A stretch of DNA of 64,000 bases, taken from Demequina sp. TMPB413. Its GTDB lineage: Bacteria > Actinomycetota > Actinomycetes > Actinomycetales > Demequinaceae. A program made the translations under genes and the position numbers. Numbering within the stretch: position 1 is the stretch's first letter; each line of letters begins with the position of its first letter. The stretch is taken from NCBI RefSeq assembly GCF_020447105.2, contig NZ_CP096184.1, positions 1,488,001 to 1,552,000 of the forward strand, in the 5' to 3' direction. The notes under the pieces are model-generated. The model searched no databases and was not told where the DNA came from. It worked only from the letters and a program-made list of their open reading frames with translations. This document shows positions 15,745-23,198 of the stretch, piece after piece.

Positions 15745-17066
15745 TGGAGGGTGTTCCTGTTCTTCGCGGCCGTCTCGTAGGCGGCCAGGCTGATCACGGT
15801 GGTGGGTTCGGTGGCGCTAGTGAGCGCCATGGCGGCGCGGCGGGCCGCGGTGCCCGGTGGGATGCGTTCCTTCTTCCGGTGCGGGCGGCCTGGAGGCGCA
15901 GCGGCCAGGGCGATGGTCTCCAGGGCGGTGACGTGTCTGCTGTCGCGGATCGTGACCCCCAGCCCCGGCTCGGCAACCTGGTGCCGTGCCAGCACCACGC
16001 CGGAGATGGTCCCGATATCGATGGTGGCCGCACCGAGGCGTTGATGGACGATGACGCGGGCCGCAGCCAGTTCCGGCGGGACCGAGTACCGGTTCCCGCG
16101 CCAATCGATCAGCGCCTGCCGTGTCGCGGTGCGCTCCTCGGTCACCACCACCGGGAACAGCATCGGTGGCAACGGGCTCAGCCGTTCCGCAGCGAACATG
16201 ACTGCGGCCGTCGTGGACCCGTCGCGTCCCTCACGGCGTCGACCGTCCTGCCCTTGGGCGAACGCGGTCAGGCGTTGCTGCGCTTGCTCAAGGGTGACAT
16301 CGTCCGCAAGGTTGCGCCACCAACGCTGGGCGGCGGTGTGGTTGTTCTTCTCGACCACGCCCTTGCGGTTGCCCGACCGGGGCCGGCAAGCGACGACGCT
16401 GACCGCGTGGTGCTTGGAGAACGCGGCGAACATTGGTGTCAGATCACTCGTCCCCGCCTTCAGCACGGTGCTCATCCGGTCGAACCGCCACGTCTTCGTC
16501 ACGCCGCCCAGCAGGCCCAGCAGCACCGTCATCGCGGCCAGCAGGTGGGGCAGGTCCATCGACGGGGAGATCACCGCCCGCCAAACCCCCGAGTGCGCGA
16601 GCGAACCCACGAGGACGTAGGCGCGTTTGGTTGGGAACGCCCAGTCGGCCGGGGCGTCGGGCAACTCGACCCAGTCGAACTGCGTCTCCTCACCCGGCGG
16701 GTGGACGATGATCGCGTTGGGCCGCTTGGTCACATGCGCGCAGGCCGTGCAGGCCGGCCGCAAACTCCGGTCCCGGATCTGGCGAGTCAAGGTCTGATAC
16801 GACCCTTCGAAGCCCAGTGGCACGAGCTCGTCCAGCAGCGTCACCGCCCACAGATGCGGGTCCTCGCTCAGACGGGCGGTGACGTAGGCGATGAACGCGT
16901 CGAACAGATCCGGGGCGGCACGGTGACGCACTCCTGGGGTGCGTTGGCCAGCCAGATAGGCGCGGATTGTCTTGCGGTCGTGATCGGTGCGCCGGGCGAT
17001 CTCACTGATCGTCATCCCCTGGCGTTTGAGCGCGTGGATGTCCACGTCGTCCTCCTCTGAAAGCAT
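15741..17066 (-). CDS. istA: IS21 transposase IstA
   Basis: A 441-residue DDE transposase. An N-terminal helix-turn-helix (MTISEIARRTDHDRKTIRAY) binds the terminal repeats. The integrase core begins near ETQFDWVELP with the first catalytic Asp and continues through SGNRKGVVEKNN carrying the Glu. A C-terminal mu-type domain (WRGNRYSVPPEL) follows. The frame is intact. It precedes istB with a 4-base overlap. Confidence 0.93.
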   Translation of the reverse strand: MLSEEDDVDIHALKRQGMTISEIARRTDHDRKTIRAYLAGQRTPGVRHRAAPDLFDAFIAYVTARLSEDPHLWAVTLLDELVPLGFEGSYQTLTRQIRDRSLRPACTACAHVTKRPNAIIVHPPGEETQFDWVELPDAPADWAFPTKRAYVLVGSLAHSGVWRAVISPSMDLPHLLAAMTVLLGLLGGVTKTWRFDRMSTVLKAGTSDLTPMFAAFSKHHAVSVVACRPRSGNRKGVVEKNNHTAAQRWWRNLADDVTLEQAQQRLTAFAQGQDGRRREGRDGSTTAAVMFAAERLSPLPPMLFPVVVTEERTATRQALIDWRGNRYSVPPELAAARVIVHQRLGAATIDIGTISGVVLARHQVAEPGLGVTIRDSRHVTALETIALAAAPPGRPHRKKERIPPGTAARRAAMALTSATEPTTVISLAAYETAAKNRNTLQ

Positions 17067-17357
17067 AGGAGCAGGGCCTTTCTCGAGCTGGTGTGTGGTC
17101 GAAGACCATCAGCATCGAGGAAGGCCCGCTTCTATGTGCGGAAGCGACCCGGAGTGGGGAATTTCAGTGAGCAGAACTGAGGAATTTCAGTGAGCGCCGT
17201 CAGCGTTGCCACACGAGTCGCCGCCGCAACCGACCCCCAATCCGTCTCGGTGGGTTGACGCCCATCGAATACGAAGCGATCATGACCACAGTCCTGAGCG
17301 TCAGCCTCGTCCGAACTGACGTCAAATCGCTCAGCAGTCCCTGTAAAAAGAGAGCCA

Positions 17358-17537
17358 ATGAAGCTACGCACGATGGCACTCGTTTCGGGTGCCCCGCTCT
17401 CAAGCCTGGTGCTCGCGGGCTGCTCCAAATCCGGCTCGGCGGGCGACAGGCCGACAGCGGAGGCGCCATCGGATGCGGCCACCGCGCGACGAGACTCACG
17501 TAAAAGGTCCGGGAAGGGTTGCGCGTGCCTCCCATAA
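17358..17537 (+). pseudogene. Truncated lipoprotein gene
   Basis: 59 codons starting MKLRTMALVSGAPLSSLVLA, immediately followed by the lipobox Cys (LAGC at about residues 19-22), then GSAGDRPTAEAPSDAA. This is a convincing lipoprotein signal peptide and linker. The frame then turns Arg/Lys-rich and stops, with no folded domain. It looks like the 5' end of a lipoprotein broken by a frameshift or deletion. Copper-island lipoproteins such as DUF305 proteins start in this way, but the domain itself is lost here, so the family cannot be named. Confidence 0.5.
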
Positions 17538-17608
17538 GAATGTCCGCGTAGTGAATCGTGTTCCCTGACCATGAACAGGGAGTTGTCGATGGCCGCGAGC
17601 CCACTTCA

Positions 17609-17639
17609 CCGTAATCTTTCCAGCCAACTGGAAGGTCAA
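17609..17639 (-). promoter_or_regulatory. MerR/CueR-type promoter, second copy
   Basis: Minus strand: TTGACC (17639-17634), a 19-base spacer with the dyad TTCCAGTTGGCTGGAAA, then TTACGG (17614-17609). Nearly identical to the copZ promoter. Downstream lies only a short stretch ending at the IS21 element, with no intact gene, so it appears to be an orphaned promoter. Confidence 0.75.
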
Positions 17640-17805
17640 GCCGTCTCTACGCAACACTCTTGAGGTGAGAATCCGGGACGTGGAGGATGCCTCGGACCTC
17701 GCTGGCCCTCGCTGGTCGGTAGCGCACGGTGGGAGCACGTCATGGACGCCCGAGAACGGGCAACCATAACGCGTTTTTTTATCGACGTGCTCCGTTGGCT
17801 GAACT

Positions 17806-17994
17806 TCAGGCGGTGGCGTATTGCGCCGGGTCTGCGTCGAAGGCTGCCGCGCACCCCTTCGAGCAGAAGCTGACCGTCTTACCGTCGTGCTCGCGGCTTG
17901 CCGCGGCGCTGGCAGGGTCGACGCTCATCTTGCAGACTGGGTCGACCGTGGTGCCTGAGTGCGTGGAGTGGTCGTGATCGTGATTGTCATGCAT
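17806..17994 (-). CDS. YHS-domain metal-binding protein
   Basis: A 62-residue protein. A His/Asp-rich N-terminus (MHDNHDHDHSTHSG) leads into a YHS domain: VDPVCKMSVDP, then KTVSFCSKGCAAAFDADP. YHS domains bind copper or other soft metals through the conserved Cys residues and occur in P-type ATPases and resistance operons. GAGGAGAACGAA before the ATG at 17994 sets the start. It lies just before a fragment of a P-type ATPase, and a palindrome with a TTGACC hexamer sits 37 bases upstream. Confidence 0.82.
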   Translation of the reverse strand: MHDNHDHDHSTHSGTTVDPVCKMSVDPASAAASREHDGKTVSFCSKGCAAAFDADPAQYATA

Positions 17995-18030
17995 TTCGTT
18001 CTCCTCATCGTCGTATTCGTTTGCACACTC

Positions 18031-18049
18031 GACCATCAGTGTGATGGTC
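18031..18049 (-). promoter_or_regulatory. Palindromic operator overlapping a -35 hexamer before the YHS gene
   Basis: GACCATCAGTGTGATGGTC is a perfect 8-bp dyad with a 3-base centre. On the minus strand it overlaps TTGACC, a likely -35. It lies 37 bases before the YHS start. It differs in sequence from the three MerR-type CCAGT dyads and would bind another regulator. Confidence 0.5.
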
Positions 18050-18103
18050 AAGACTTTGGGGTCGACCTTGGCGACTGGTCGGGGTGTGAAGTGGCGTAGC
18101 CGG

Positions 18104-18223
18104 GTCGGCGTTTGTGACGACCGACAGGGACAACAGCACCATCGCTAGAGCCGCCATCATCGGGCTGAGTGAGAGCCCGAACGTCGGGAACAGAACGCCA
18201 GCCGCGATGGAGATGCCGTCGCC
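18104..18223 (-). pseudogene. C-terminal remnant of a copper P-type ATPase
   Basis: One minus-strand frame reads ISIAAGVLFPTFGLSLSPMM, then AALAMVLLSLSVVTNA. This is the last two membrane helices of a P1B ATPase (compare [17 protein letters not shown] in copA here). No catalytic motif is present and the flanking codons are unrelated. The rest of the gene is gone. It marks a second, lost copper pump beside the YHS gene. Confidence 0.55.
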
Positions 18224-18319
18224 CACCGTGGAAATTGTCACGCCTTGGTATGCACGGACCCCTCTCTGTAGCCCGAATCCATCCCATCGACCGTCGGTCA
18301 CCACGCGGCGCGAGGGTGA

Positions 18320-18734
18320 TCACATGAGGGCAATCGCGGCGATGGATGCGACGAGGACGACTGGTGCGACGATCAACATAACCGTGCGCCCGTACCGCGT
18401 CGCCCTGGGCAACCCGCGTAGCGGAAACAGCACCTGCCGGACAATGAGGTACGCGGAGAGCCCCCCCAAGAAGAGGAAGCCGGCTGGCTCCGGTTGGACG
18501 CGCCAGACGATCAGACCGGTGACCACGGCCAAGGACGCAGCCGACGCCGACTCAAGGGCCTGGACAGGGATCCGCCTCGTGCCAATGCGGCGATCGGAGC
18601 CCCAAATCGCCCAACGCGACGTGGTCGGCAAGCCCGAACAGCATCCAGCGAATATGCACCCCAGTCGTCCGACAGACTGCCCCACAAGGAGTGCAGGAAT
18701 CGTCGCGTCGAGCAAGGGTCCAATCGGAACACCG
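18320..18734 (-). repeat. Inverted repeat arm 1 (415 bp, lgt 3' end)
   Basis: This stretch, read on the minus strand, is nearly identical to 20747-21161 on the plus strand. The encoded proteins differ at one residue (Ile versus Val near the C-terminus). Homology ends abruptly at CGGT on one side and just past the stop codon on the other. Confidence 0.88.
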
Positions 18735-19654
18735 AACGCCCAGCCTCCCAGCACGAAGACCGCAATCGCGGTGATGACGAACCCCTGCAAACTGAGACCG
18801 GCCAGTCCCGCCGCTCGTCCCTCCCCACGATGCGTCAACCAGTAGTAGACCTTGGCCCCCCCGAGCCCTAGGGCGCCCGCGGTGGACGCCAGAGCGAGGA
18901 TGGTACCCACGGGCATCCCGCTGTTGCGCGCCAGCAAGCTCAGCACGATCGTCGCGAGGATGAATCCCAAACCCACCAAGAGAGGCCAAGAACCCGGCAC
19001 GACCCCCGGCGCACGCATCGTGGCCACCGGCGCCAACGTCGAACGCCCGATGCCTTCGGCAGGGGGTAGACGAACAGCGTGTCGGTGATCGCCAGTGCGT
19101 GACGTTGCCATTGCTTCCGCAGTGACCTTCCAGCGGCCCGGCGCTTTGCCGACGATTCGGTGAGTGAGGGCAATCGGCCCGGTGTCTGGCTGAACGTTGG
19201 CGTAGGTCGCGGTCGCCACAAAGGCATCGGCATCCGTGGGGTCGCCTTCGACATCGAGGCGCTGCCCAGAGAAGCGCACGGTCACATCGCGCGCCTCGGA
19301 CCCCGAGGGAGCGGTGAACCAGTATGTGAGGCCGATGGCCTGCGGCTCGAGGTCCGCAAGGACCTTAAAGAGAGGGGGGGTGAACTCGAGCCCTTGTTTG
19401 GGGTTGCGCGACCCGCTGAGTCGTGCAAGCGCGGGTCGGATGATCGGCTGTCGCGGTGGGGCCGGGGCCGACGCGGTTGAGGGTGTGGGCCGACGTGCTG
19501 AGGACACGCCGAACGACGCACCGCGAGCAGCGGCCGGGCGCACGGATGCCGCCAACTGTGAATCCAAGGGGCGGGTCAGAGGATTAGCCCGCCCGGAAGG
19601 CGAGGAGGTCTGCGGCTTCGTTGCCGCTTGCCGACGCTTCTTCTTGGGTGACAT
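18320..19654 (-). CDS. Lgt-like membrane protein fused to an N-terminal soluble domain
   Basis: 444 residues. About 85 residues of Lys/Pro/Ser-rich tail are followed by a beta-rich segment (about 88-190, FTPPLFKVLADLEP to GRWKVTAEAM). A membrane domain with the prolipoprotein diacylglyceryl transferase signature GQSVGRLGCIFAGCCSGLPT comes next (about residue 325 onward). Lgt moves diacylglycerol to lipobox Cys residues. Whether this divergent form does so, or is a paralogue with another role, is open. TAGGAGGG before ATG 19654 supports the start. A MerR-type promoter lies upstream at 19843. Its last 415 bp are duplicated in inverse orientation at 20747-21161. Confidence 0.75.
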   Translation of the reverse strand: MSPKKKRRQAATKPQTSSPSGRANPLTRPLDSQLAASVRPAAARGASFGVSSARRPTPSTASAPAPPRQPIIRPALARLSGSRNPKQGLEFTPPLFKVLADLEPQAIGLTYWFTAPSGSEARDVTVRFSGQRLDVEGDPTDADAFVATATYANVQPDTGPIALTHRIVGKAPGRWKVTAEAMATSRTGDHRHAVRLPPAEGIGRSTLAPVATMRAPGVVPGSWPLLVGLGFILATIVLSLLARNSGMPVGTILALASTAGALGLGGAKVYYWLTHRGEGRAAGLAGLSLQGFVITAIAVFVLGGWAFGVPIGPLLDATIPALLVGQSVGRLGCIFAGCCSGLPTTSRWAIWGSDRRIGTRRIPVQALESASAASLAVVTGLIVWRVQPEPAGFLFLGGLSAYLIVRQVLFPLRGLPRATRYGRTVMLIVAPVVLVASIAAIALM

Positions 19655-19842
19655 CGAACCCTCCTAGGGTGTGTGGGGTGACACGAATTGCAGTGCAGTT
19701 TCGTCGGATCGGGTGCTTGCCGTTCGAGGTGTGGCGCACCGCCATCACCGGGCACTTCCCGTCTGATGGTGTTGTCAGCGTCGACCGCTGATCCAGGTTC
19801 TCGTCTCGCAATCTGGACAGGCTGCGTGGCCGGTTAACTCGA

Positions 19843-19873
19843 CCGTAAACCTTCTATCCGACTGGAAGGTCAA
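19843..19873 (-). promoter_or_regulatory. MerR/CueR-type promoter, third copy
   Basis: Minus strand: TTGACC (19873-19868), 19-base spacer with TTCCAGTCGGATAGAAG, then TTACGG (19848-19843). One arm of the dyad is altered (GATAGAA instead of CTGGAA). It reads toward the Lgt-like gene that starts at 19654. Confidence 0.7.
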
Positions 19874-20012
19874 GGCCTGTCCGGCCCGGCCGTGCCGCCG
19901 GTCCGGTACAACGACGACATCGTCTGGCAACTCGGCATCGGCGTGACGGACACGTACAGCACGTAGCGGCCGGACCCTTCGGTGAGTACATCCCGCACCG
20001 CGACTTCTTCCG

Positions 20013-20423
20013 TCACTCGTGATGGGAGTCGTGGTCCGCGACGCCCTGCTCGATGAGCGGGCGGTCGGAACCGCTGATGAGCGGTCCGATGACCAGTGAG
20101 GAGACCAAAAACATTGCGGTGAACACCGCAAGGGCGATCCCGGGTGCCCACCAGCTGCGGAACCGGCGGCGGAGCCTGAGGAGCATGGGCACGGAGAGTG
20201 CGAGGCCGAGGACGCCGAAGAGGGCGGTGCCTCCTGCGCCGGCGACCAGCGCCGTCCCAACCAGGGGACCGACGTGGTGCAGGACATGCGGGGCAAGTCC
20301 ACCGACGGCGCCCAGTGCGCCGGTGACGACTGTCCACGCCGTACGTCGCGGCCGGGCGTCGACAGCACGAATCTCGTCAACCGCAAAGTCATCGGCCTGT
20401 GGTGGATCTGCGGTGAGCGCCAT
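20013..20423 (-). CDS. Integral membrane protein of metal islands, unknown function
   Basis: 136 residues. A soluble N-terminus with PRRTAW is followed by three or four membrane segments (AWTVVTGALGAVGGLAP, VLHHVGPLVGTALVAGAGG, FGVLGLALSVPMLL, APGIALAVFTAMFLVSSLVI). The tail is His-rich (DHDSHHE). Similar proteins with GLAPHVLHHVG recur beside actinobacterial copper genes, where they are named hypothetical. The His pair in the first loop and the tail could bind metal. The ATG at 20423 is used; a TTG lies two codons upstream. Direct repeats at 20456-20484 suggest control by the OmpR-type regulator. The 140 bases downstream hold no convincing gene. Confidence 0.7.
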   Translation of the reverse strand: MALTADPPQADDFAVDEIRAVDARPRRTAWTVVTGALGAVGGLAPHVLHHVGPLVGTALVAGAGGTALFGVLGLALSVPMLLRLRRRFRSWWAPGIALAVFTAMFLVSSLVIGPLISGSDRPLIEQGVADHDSHHE

Positions 20424-20455
20424 CTTCAAAGCCTGGCAGATGTTCCGGGATCGTT

Positions 20456-20484
20456 GATGGAGGATTGATCAAGAGTGGATCAAG
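20456..20484 (-). promoter_or_regulatory. Three 11-bp-spaced direct repeats (OmpR-type boxes)
   Basis: On the minus strand CTTGATC (20484-20478), CTTGATC (20473-20467) and CTCCATC (20462-20456) repeat every 11 bases, directly upstream of the membrane protein gene at 20423 and reading toward it. Confidence 0.6.
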
Positions 20485-20626
20485 ACTTCGAGCCGGTGTG
20501 AGGAGACACCCCGGCACTCGGTCCGCCAACGGAGGTGGATCTGGTGTCGTCGAACTGGCCCGCCCGAGCTTCCGATGCGCCTTCGGTCCAGCCAGCCGCG
20601 ATCTCACCGAGCGCGCTGGGCCCGAG

Positions 20627-20746
20627 TGCGATGACGAATCCTTGAAGGCCCACCCCCGATCAACCAGCTGCGGGCCTCGGTGCGGCGGGGAACCGGAAGT
20701 CGATCTTGGCACCGACGACCCCAACGGCGGCGGCTCCCGCAGACAT
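20627..20746 (-). pseudogene. Remnant of a second Lgt-like gene
   Basis: The minus-strand frame AGAAAVGVVGAKIDFRFPAA, a TGA at 20662-20660, then SGVGLQGFVIA aligns with GALGLGGAKVYYW...SLQGFVIT of the Lgt-like protein at 18320. It is too divergent to be a recent copy, so it stems from a different paralogue. It ends exactly where the inverted 415-bp copy begins, so two unrelated Lgt fragments sit head to head. Confidence 0.5.
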
Positions 20747-21161
20747 CGGTGTTCCGATTGGACCCTTGCTCGACGCGACGATTCCTGCACTCCTTGTGGG
20801 GCAGTCTGTCGGACGACTGGGGTGCATATTCGCTGGATGCTGTTCGGGCTTGCCGACCACGTCGCGTTGGGCGATTTGGGGCTCCGATCGCCGCATTGGC
20901 ACGAGGCGGATCCCTGTCCAGGCCCTTGAGTCGGCGTCGGCTGCGTCCTTGGCCGTGGTCACCGGTCTGATCGTCTGGCGCGTCCAACCGGAGCCAGCCG
21001 GCTTCCTCTTCTTGGGGGGGCTCTCCGCGTACCTCATTGTCCGGCAGGTGCTGTTTCCGCTACGCGGGTTGCCCAGGGCGACGCGGTACGGGCGCACGGT
21101 TATGTTGATCGTCGCACCAGTCGTCCTCGTCGCATCCATCGCCGCGGTGGCCCTCATGTGA
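20747..21161 (+). pseudogene. Inverted partial duplicate of the Lgt-like gene (repeat arm 2)
   Basis: Encodes the last 138 residues of the Lgt-like protein, including the complete GRLGCIFAGCCSGLPT signature. The membrane segments and soluble domain upstream are missing. An in-frame ATG at 20706 would add 13 unrelated residues. With the arm at 18320-18734 it forms a near-perfect inverted repeat enclosing 2.0 kb, a substrate for homologous inversion. Confidence 0.85.
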
Positions 21162-21327
21162 GCAGCGAAACGCACCGTCGCGGTCGGTCTGGTCGATCGA
21201 GCGCTGTCCGCCCTCGTGGTGATTGCGCCCACTTGCCTAAGGGCGTCGGCCTCGCCATGACCGTCAGTTGACTCGTCGGCGCCACCGCAGCCGTAGCCGT
21301 AGCCGTCACTGCGGTGACGGTACTCCA

Positions 21328-22458
21328 TCAGCTCACGACGCCGCGTCGTCCCTGGCTCGCCGGGAGGGTGACGATGAAGCTGGCACCCTCCCCTGCGCCA
21401 GCACTCTCCGCTCGGATGTGGCCGCCATGGGCCTCTGTCAGCGCACGCGCGATCGCGAGGCCGATACCGCTGCCGCCGACGCCGCGAGAGCGACCGTCGT
21501 CGACGCGGTAGAAGCGTTCGAAGACGCGCGGGAGGTGCTCGGCGGCGATGCCGTCTCCGGAGTCGCGGACCGTGATGACGACCCCCTCCGCAGTCGGCCG
21601 TGCGGACAGTTCGACGAGTCCGCCAGCGGGTGTGTGGCGAAGGGCGTTCCTCAGGAGGTTGGCAAGGACCTCCTGCATGCGGTCCGGGTCGACAACGACC
21701 GTTCGGGCACTGGCGTCGGGCCCGAGGGTCAGGCGCACACCCTTGCCTTCGAACGCCAACGCCTCGCCGCTCGCCGCAATCCTCAGCAGGTCGCCCGCGG
21801 CAATCTCGCTGAGGTGAAGGTCGAGCCCGCGTTCCTCGGCGCTGGAGATGCGGCCGACGTCGTCGACCAGGCGTTCGATCCTGGAGATCTCGGCGTCGAT
21901 GCGCTCGAAGGTGGCCCGGTCGGCTGGCAGTACTCCGTCGGCGATAGCCTCGTGGTACCCGCGAACGGTGGTCAGCGGGGTACGAAGCTCGTGGGACAGG
22001 TCACGCAGCACCTCGGCCCGCGACATCTCGGTGCGGGCGATGCTGCGCGCCATCTGCTCGAAGGCGTCGGCGAGGGAGTCGAGCTCGGCGCCGTAGCCCG
22101 AGCGCCGGACACGCACCGTATAGTCGCCGGACGCGACCGCACCCGCCGCCTCGGACAGCTCCCGCAGCGGGCGAACGGCGCGGCGGGACACGAACCATCC
22201 GACCGCGAGGGCAGTGAGCGTGGCCACGGCGATCGACACGGCGAGAGAGACCAGGATCGCCCTAGAGAACGCCATGTCCAGGTGGGTGGCCAGCTCGTTG
22301 GTGATCGGCCCCACCGCGTACTCGACGTGCCCCCGGAACATCCCAGGGGCCAGCCCCAGGGCGACAACGAGCAGGGTGATCCCGCCGGCGAGTATGACCA
22401 GGGCTTGGCCGAGGAGCAGGCGTGCGGCAAATCCCGTCCGCCGACCGGCGGCCCTCAA
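21328..22458 (-). CDS. Sensor histidine kinase of a two-component pair
   Basis: 376 residues. Two membrane segments (about 12-35 and 62-88) flank a short extracytoplasmic loop, followed by a HAMP domain (RRAVRPLRELSEAAGAVASG) and the H-box DLSHELRTPL with phospho-acceptor His156. The catalytic domain has N-box NLLRNALRHT, G1 DSGDGIA and G2 GSGIGLAIA. The start is a TTG at 22458 overlapping the regulator stop. Last gene of the SHOCT-PepSY-regulator-kinase operon. The sensing loop of only about 27 residues gives no ligand clue; the gene context points to copper or envelope stress. Confidence 0.93.
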   Translation of the reverse strand: MRAAGRRTGFAARLLLGQALVILAGGITLLVVALGLAPGMFRGHVEYAVGPITNELATHLDMAFSRAILVSLAVSIAVATLTALAVGWFVSRRAVRPLRELSEAAGAVASGDYTVRVRRSGYGAELDSLADAFEQMARSIARTEMSRAEVLRDLSHELRTPLTTVRGYHEAIADGVLPADRATFERIDAEISRIERLVDDVGRISSAEERGLDLHLSEIAAGDLLRIAASGEALAFEGKGVRLTLGPDASARTVVVDPDRMQEVLANLLRNALRHTPAGGLVELSARPTAEGVVITVRDSGDGIAAEHLPRVFERFYRVDDGRSRGVGGSGIGLAIARALTEAHGGHIRAESAGAGEGASFIVTLPASQGRRGVVS

Positions 22459-23198
22459 CTGCCCTCACCCATTCGGTAACCCACGCCACGGACCGTCCGC
22501 ACGTATCGGGACTCGGCCGGGTCGTCGCCGATCTTGCGTCGAAGATTGGCGACGTGCACGTCGATCACGTGGTCGTCGCCGAACCAGTCCTCACCCCACA
22601 CAGCTTCTAGCAGTGCGCGGCGTTCGAGCACAGCTCGCGGTCGGCTCGACAGGGTGTCCAGGATGTCGAACTCCGTCCGGGTCAACTCGATCCGCTCACC
22701 CGCCACGGAGACTTCCCGGCCAGCCACGTCGATCACCAGGTCTCCGAAGACTCGAGCGGGGGCGCCCGTGTCCGGGCTGCGGGGACGCCGCAGCATGGCG
22801 CGCACTCGCGCCGCGAGCTCGCGCGGGGAGAAAGGCTTGGCGAGGTAGTCGTCCGCGCCAACGGACAACCCGATCACGCGGTCCAGCTCGTCGGTCCGCG
22901 CGGTCAACATGATCACGTAGGCATCGGAGAAGCCTCGCACCTGTCGACACACCTCGATCCCATCAATCCCCGGGAGCATCAGGTCCAGAACGAGCACGTC
23001 CGGCTCCCACGCGCGCGCCCTATCGACGCCCACCTCACCATCCGGGGCCACGTCCACCTCGAACCCTTCCACTCCGAGGTACTCAGAAATCAGGCGCGCG
23101 ATCGGTGCGTCGTCCTCGACGACGAGCACGCGCCAGCGACGCCCGGCCGGTGCGTGAGCACCGACCGGGGTCGCCGAACTCGATCCGGGAGACGTCAC
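22455..23198 (-). CDS. OmpR-family response regulator
   Basis: 247 residues from a GTG that overlaps the upstream stop (GTGA). The receiver domain has the acidic pair VEDD, phosphorylation site Asp72 (LVLDLMLPG) and Lys in AKPFSPRE. The C-terminal winged helix ends VANLRRKIGDDPAESRYVRT, then VRGVGYRM. It is probably phosphorylated by the kinase encoded next. The sets of 11-bp-spaced CTTGA-type repeats at 13759, 20456 and 24196 fit this protein class and include its own operon promoter, implying autoregulation. Confidence 0.94.
   Translation of the reverse strand: MTSPGSSSATPVGAHAPAGRRWRVLVVEDDAPIARLISEYLGVEGFEVDVAPDGEVGVDRARAWEPDVLVLDLMLPGIDGIEVCRQVRGFSDAYVIMLTARTDELDRVIGLSVGADDYLAKPFSPRELAARVRAMLRRPRSPDTGAPARVFGDLVIDVAGREVSVAGERIELTRTEFDILDTLSSRPRAVLERRALLEAVWGEDWFGDDHVIDVHVANLRRKIGDDPAESRYVRTVRGVGYRMGEGS

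Larger units (their letters stand above)
14842..17202 (-). mobile_element. IS21-family insertion sequence, complete
   Basis: The element is 2,361 bp. Its ends are inverted copies TGACGGCGCTCA (14842-14853) and TGAGCGCCGTCA (17191-17202). Each is followed by an internal repeat of the GAAATTCCCCAG type (14855 and 14875 on the left, 17157 and 17180 on the right), the multiple terminal repeats known for IS21. A 4-bp direct duplication GCGT flanks it (14838-14841 and 17203-17206). It carries istA and istB with intact catalytic motifs, so it may still be active. Confidence 0.9.

Noticed and set aside
15732..17060. 442-codon plus-strand frame opposite istA
   Set aside because: Antisense shadow of an intact transposase with clear DDE motifs on the minus strand.
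19870..20012. 49-codon GTG frame (VTEEVAVRDVLTEGSGRYVL) after the membrane protein gene
   Set aside because: It ends at the third MerR promoter and has no RBS or recognisable homology; chance cannot be excluded.
21268..22479. 403-codon plus-strand frame opposite the histidine kinase
   Set aside because: The minus strand encodes all kinase boxes; the plus frame has low-complexity Arg/Gly content only.
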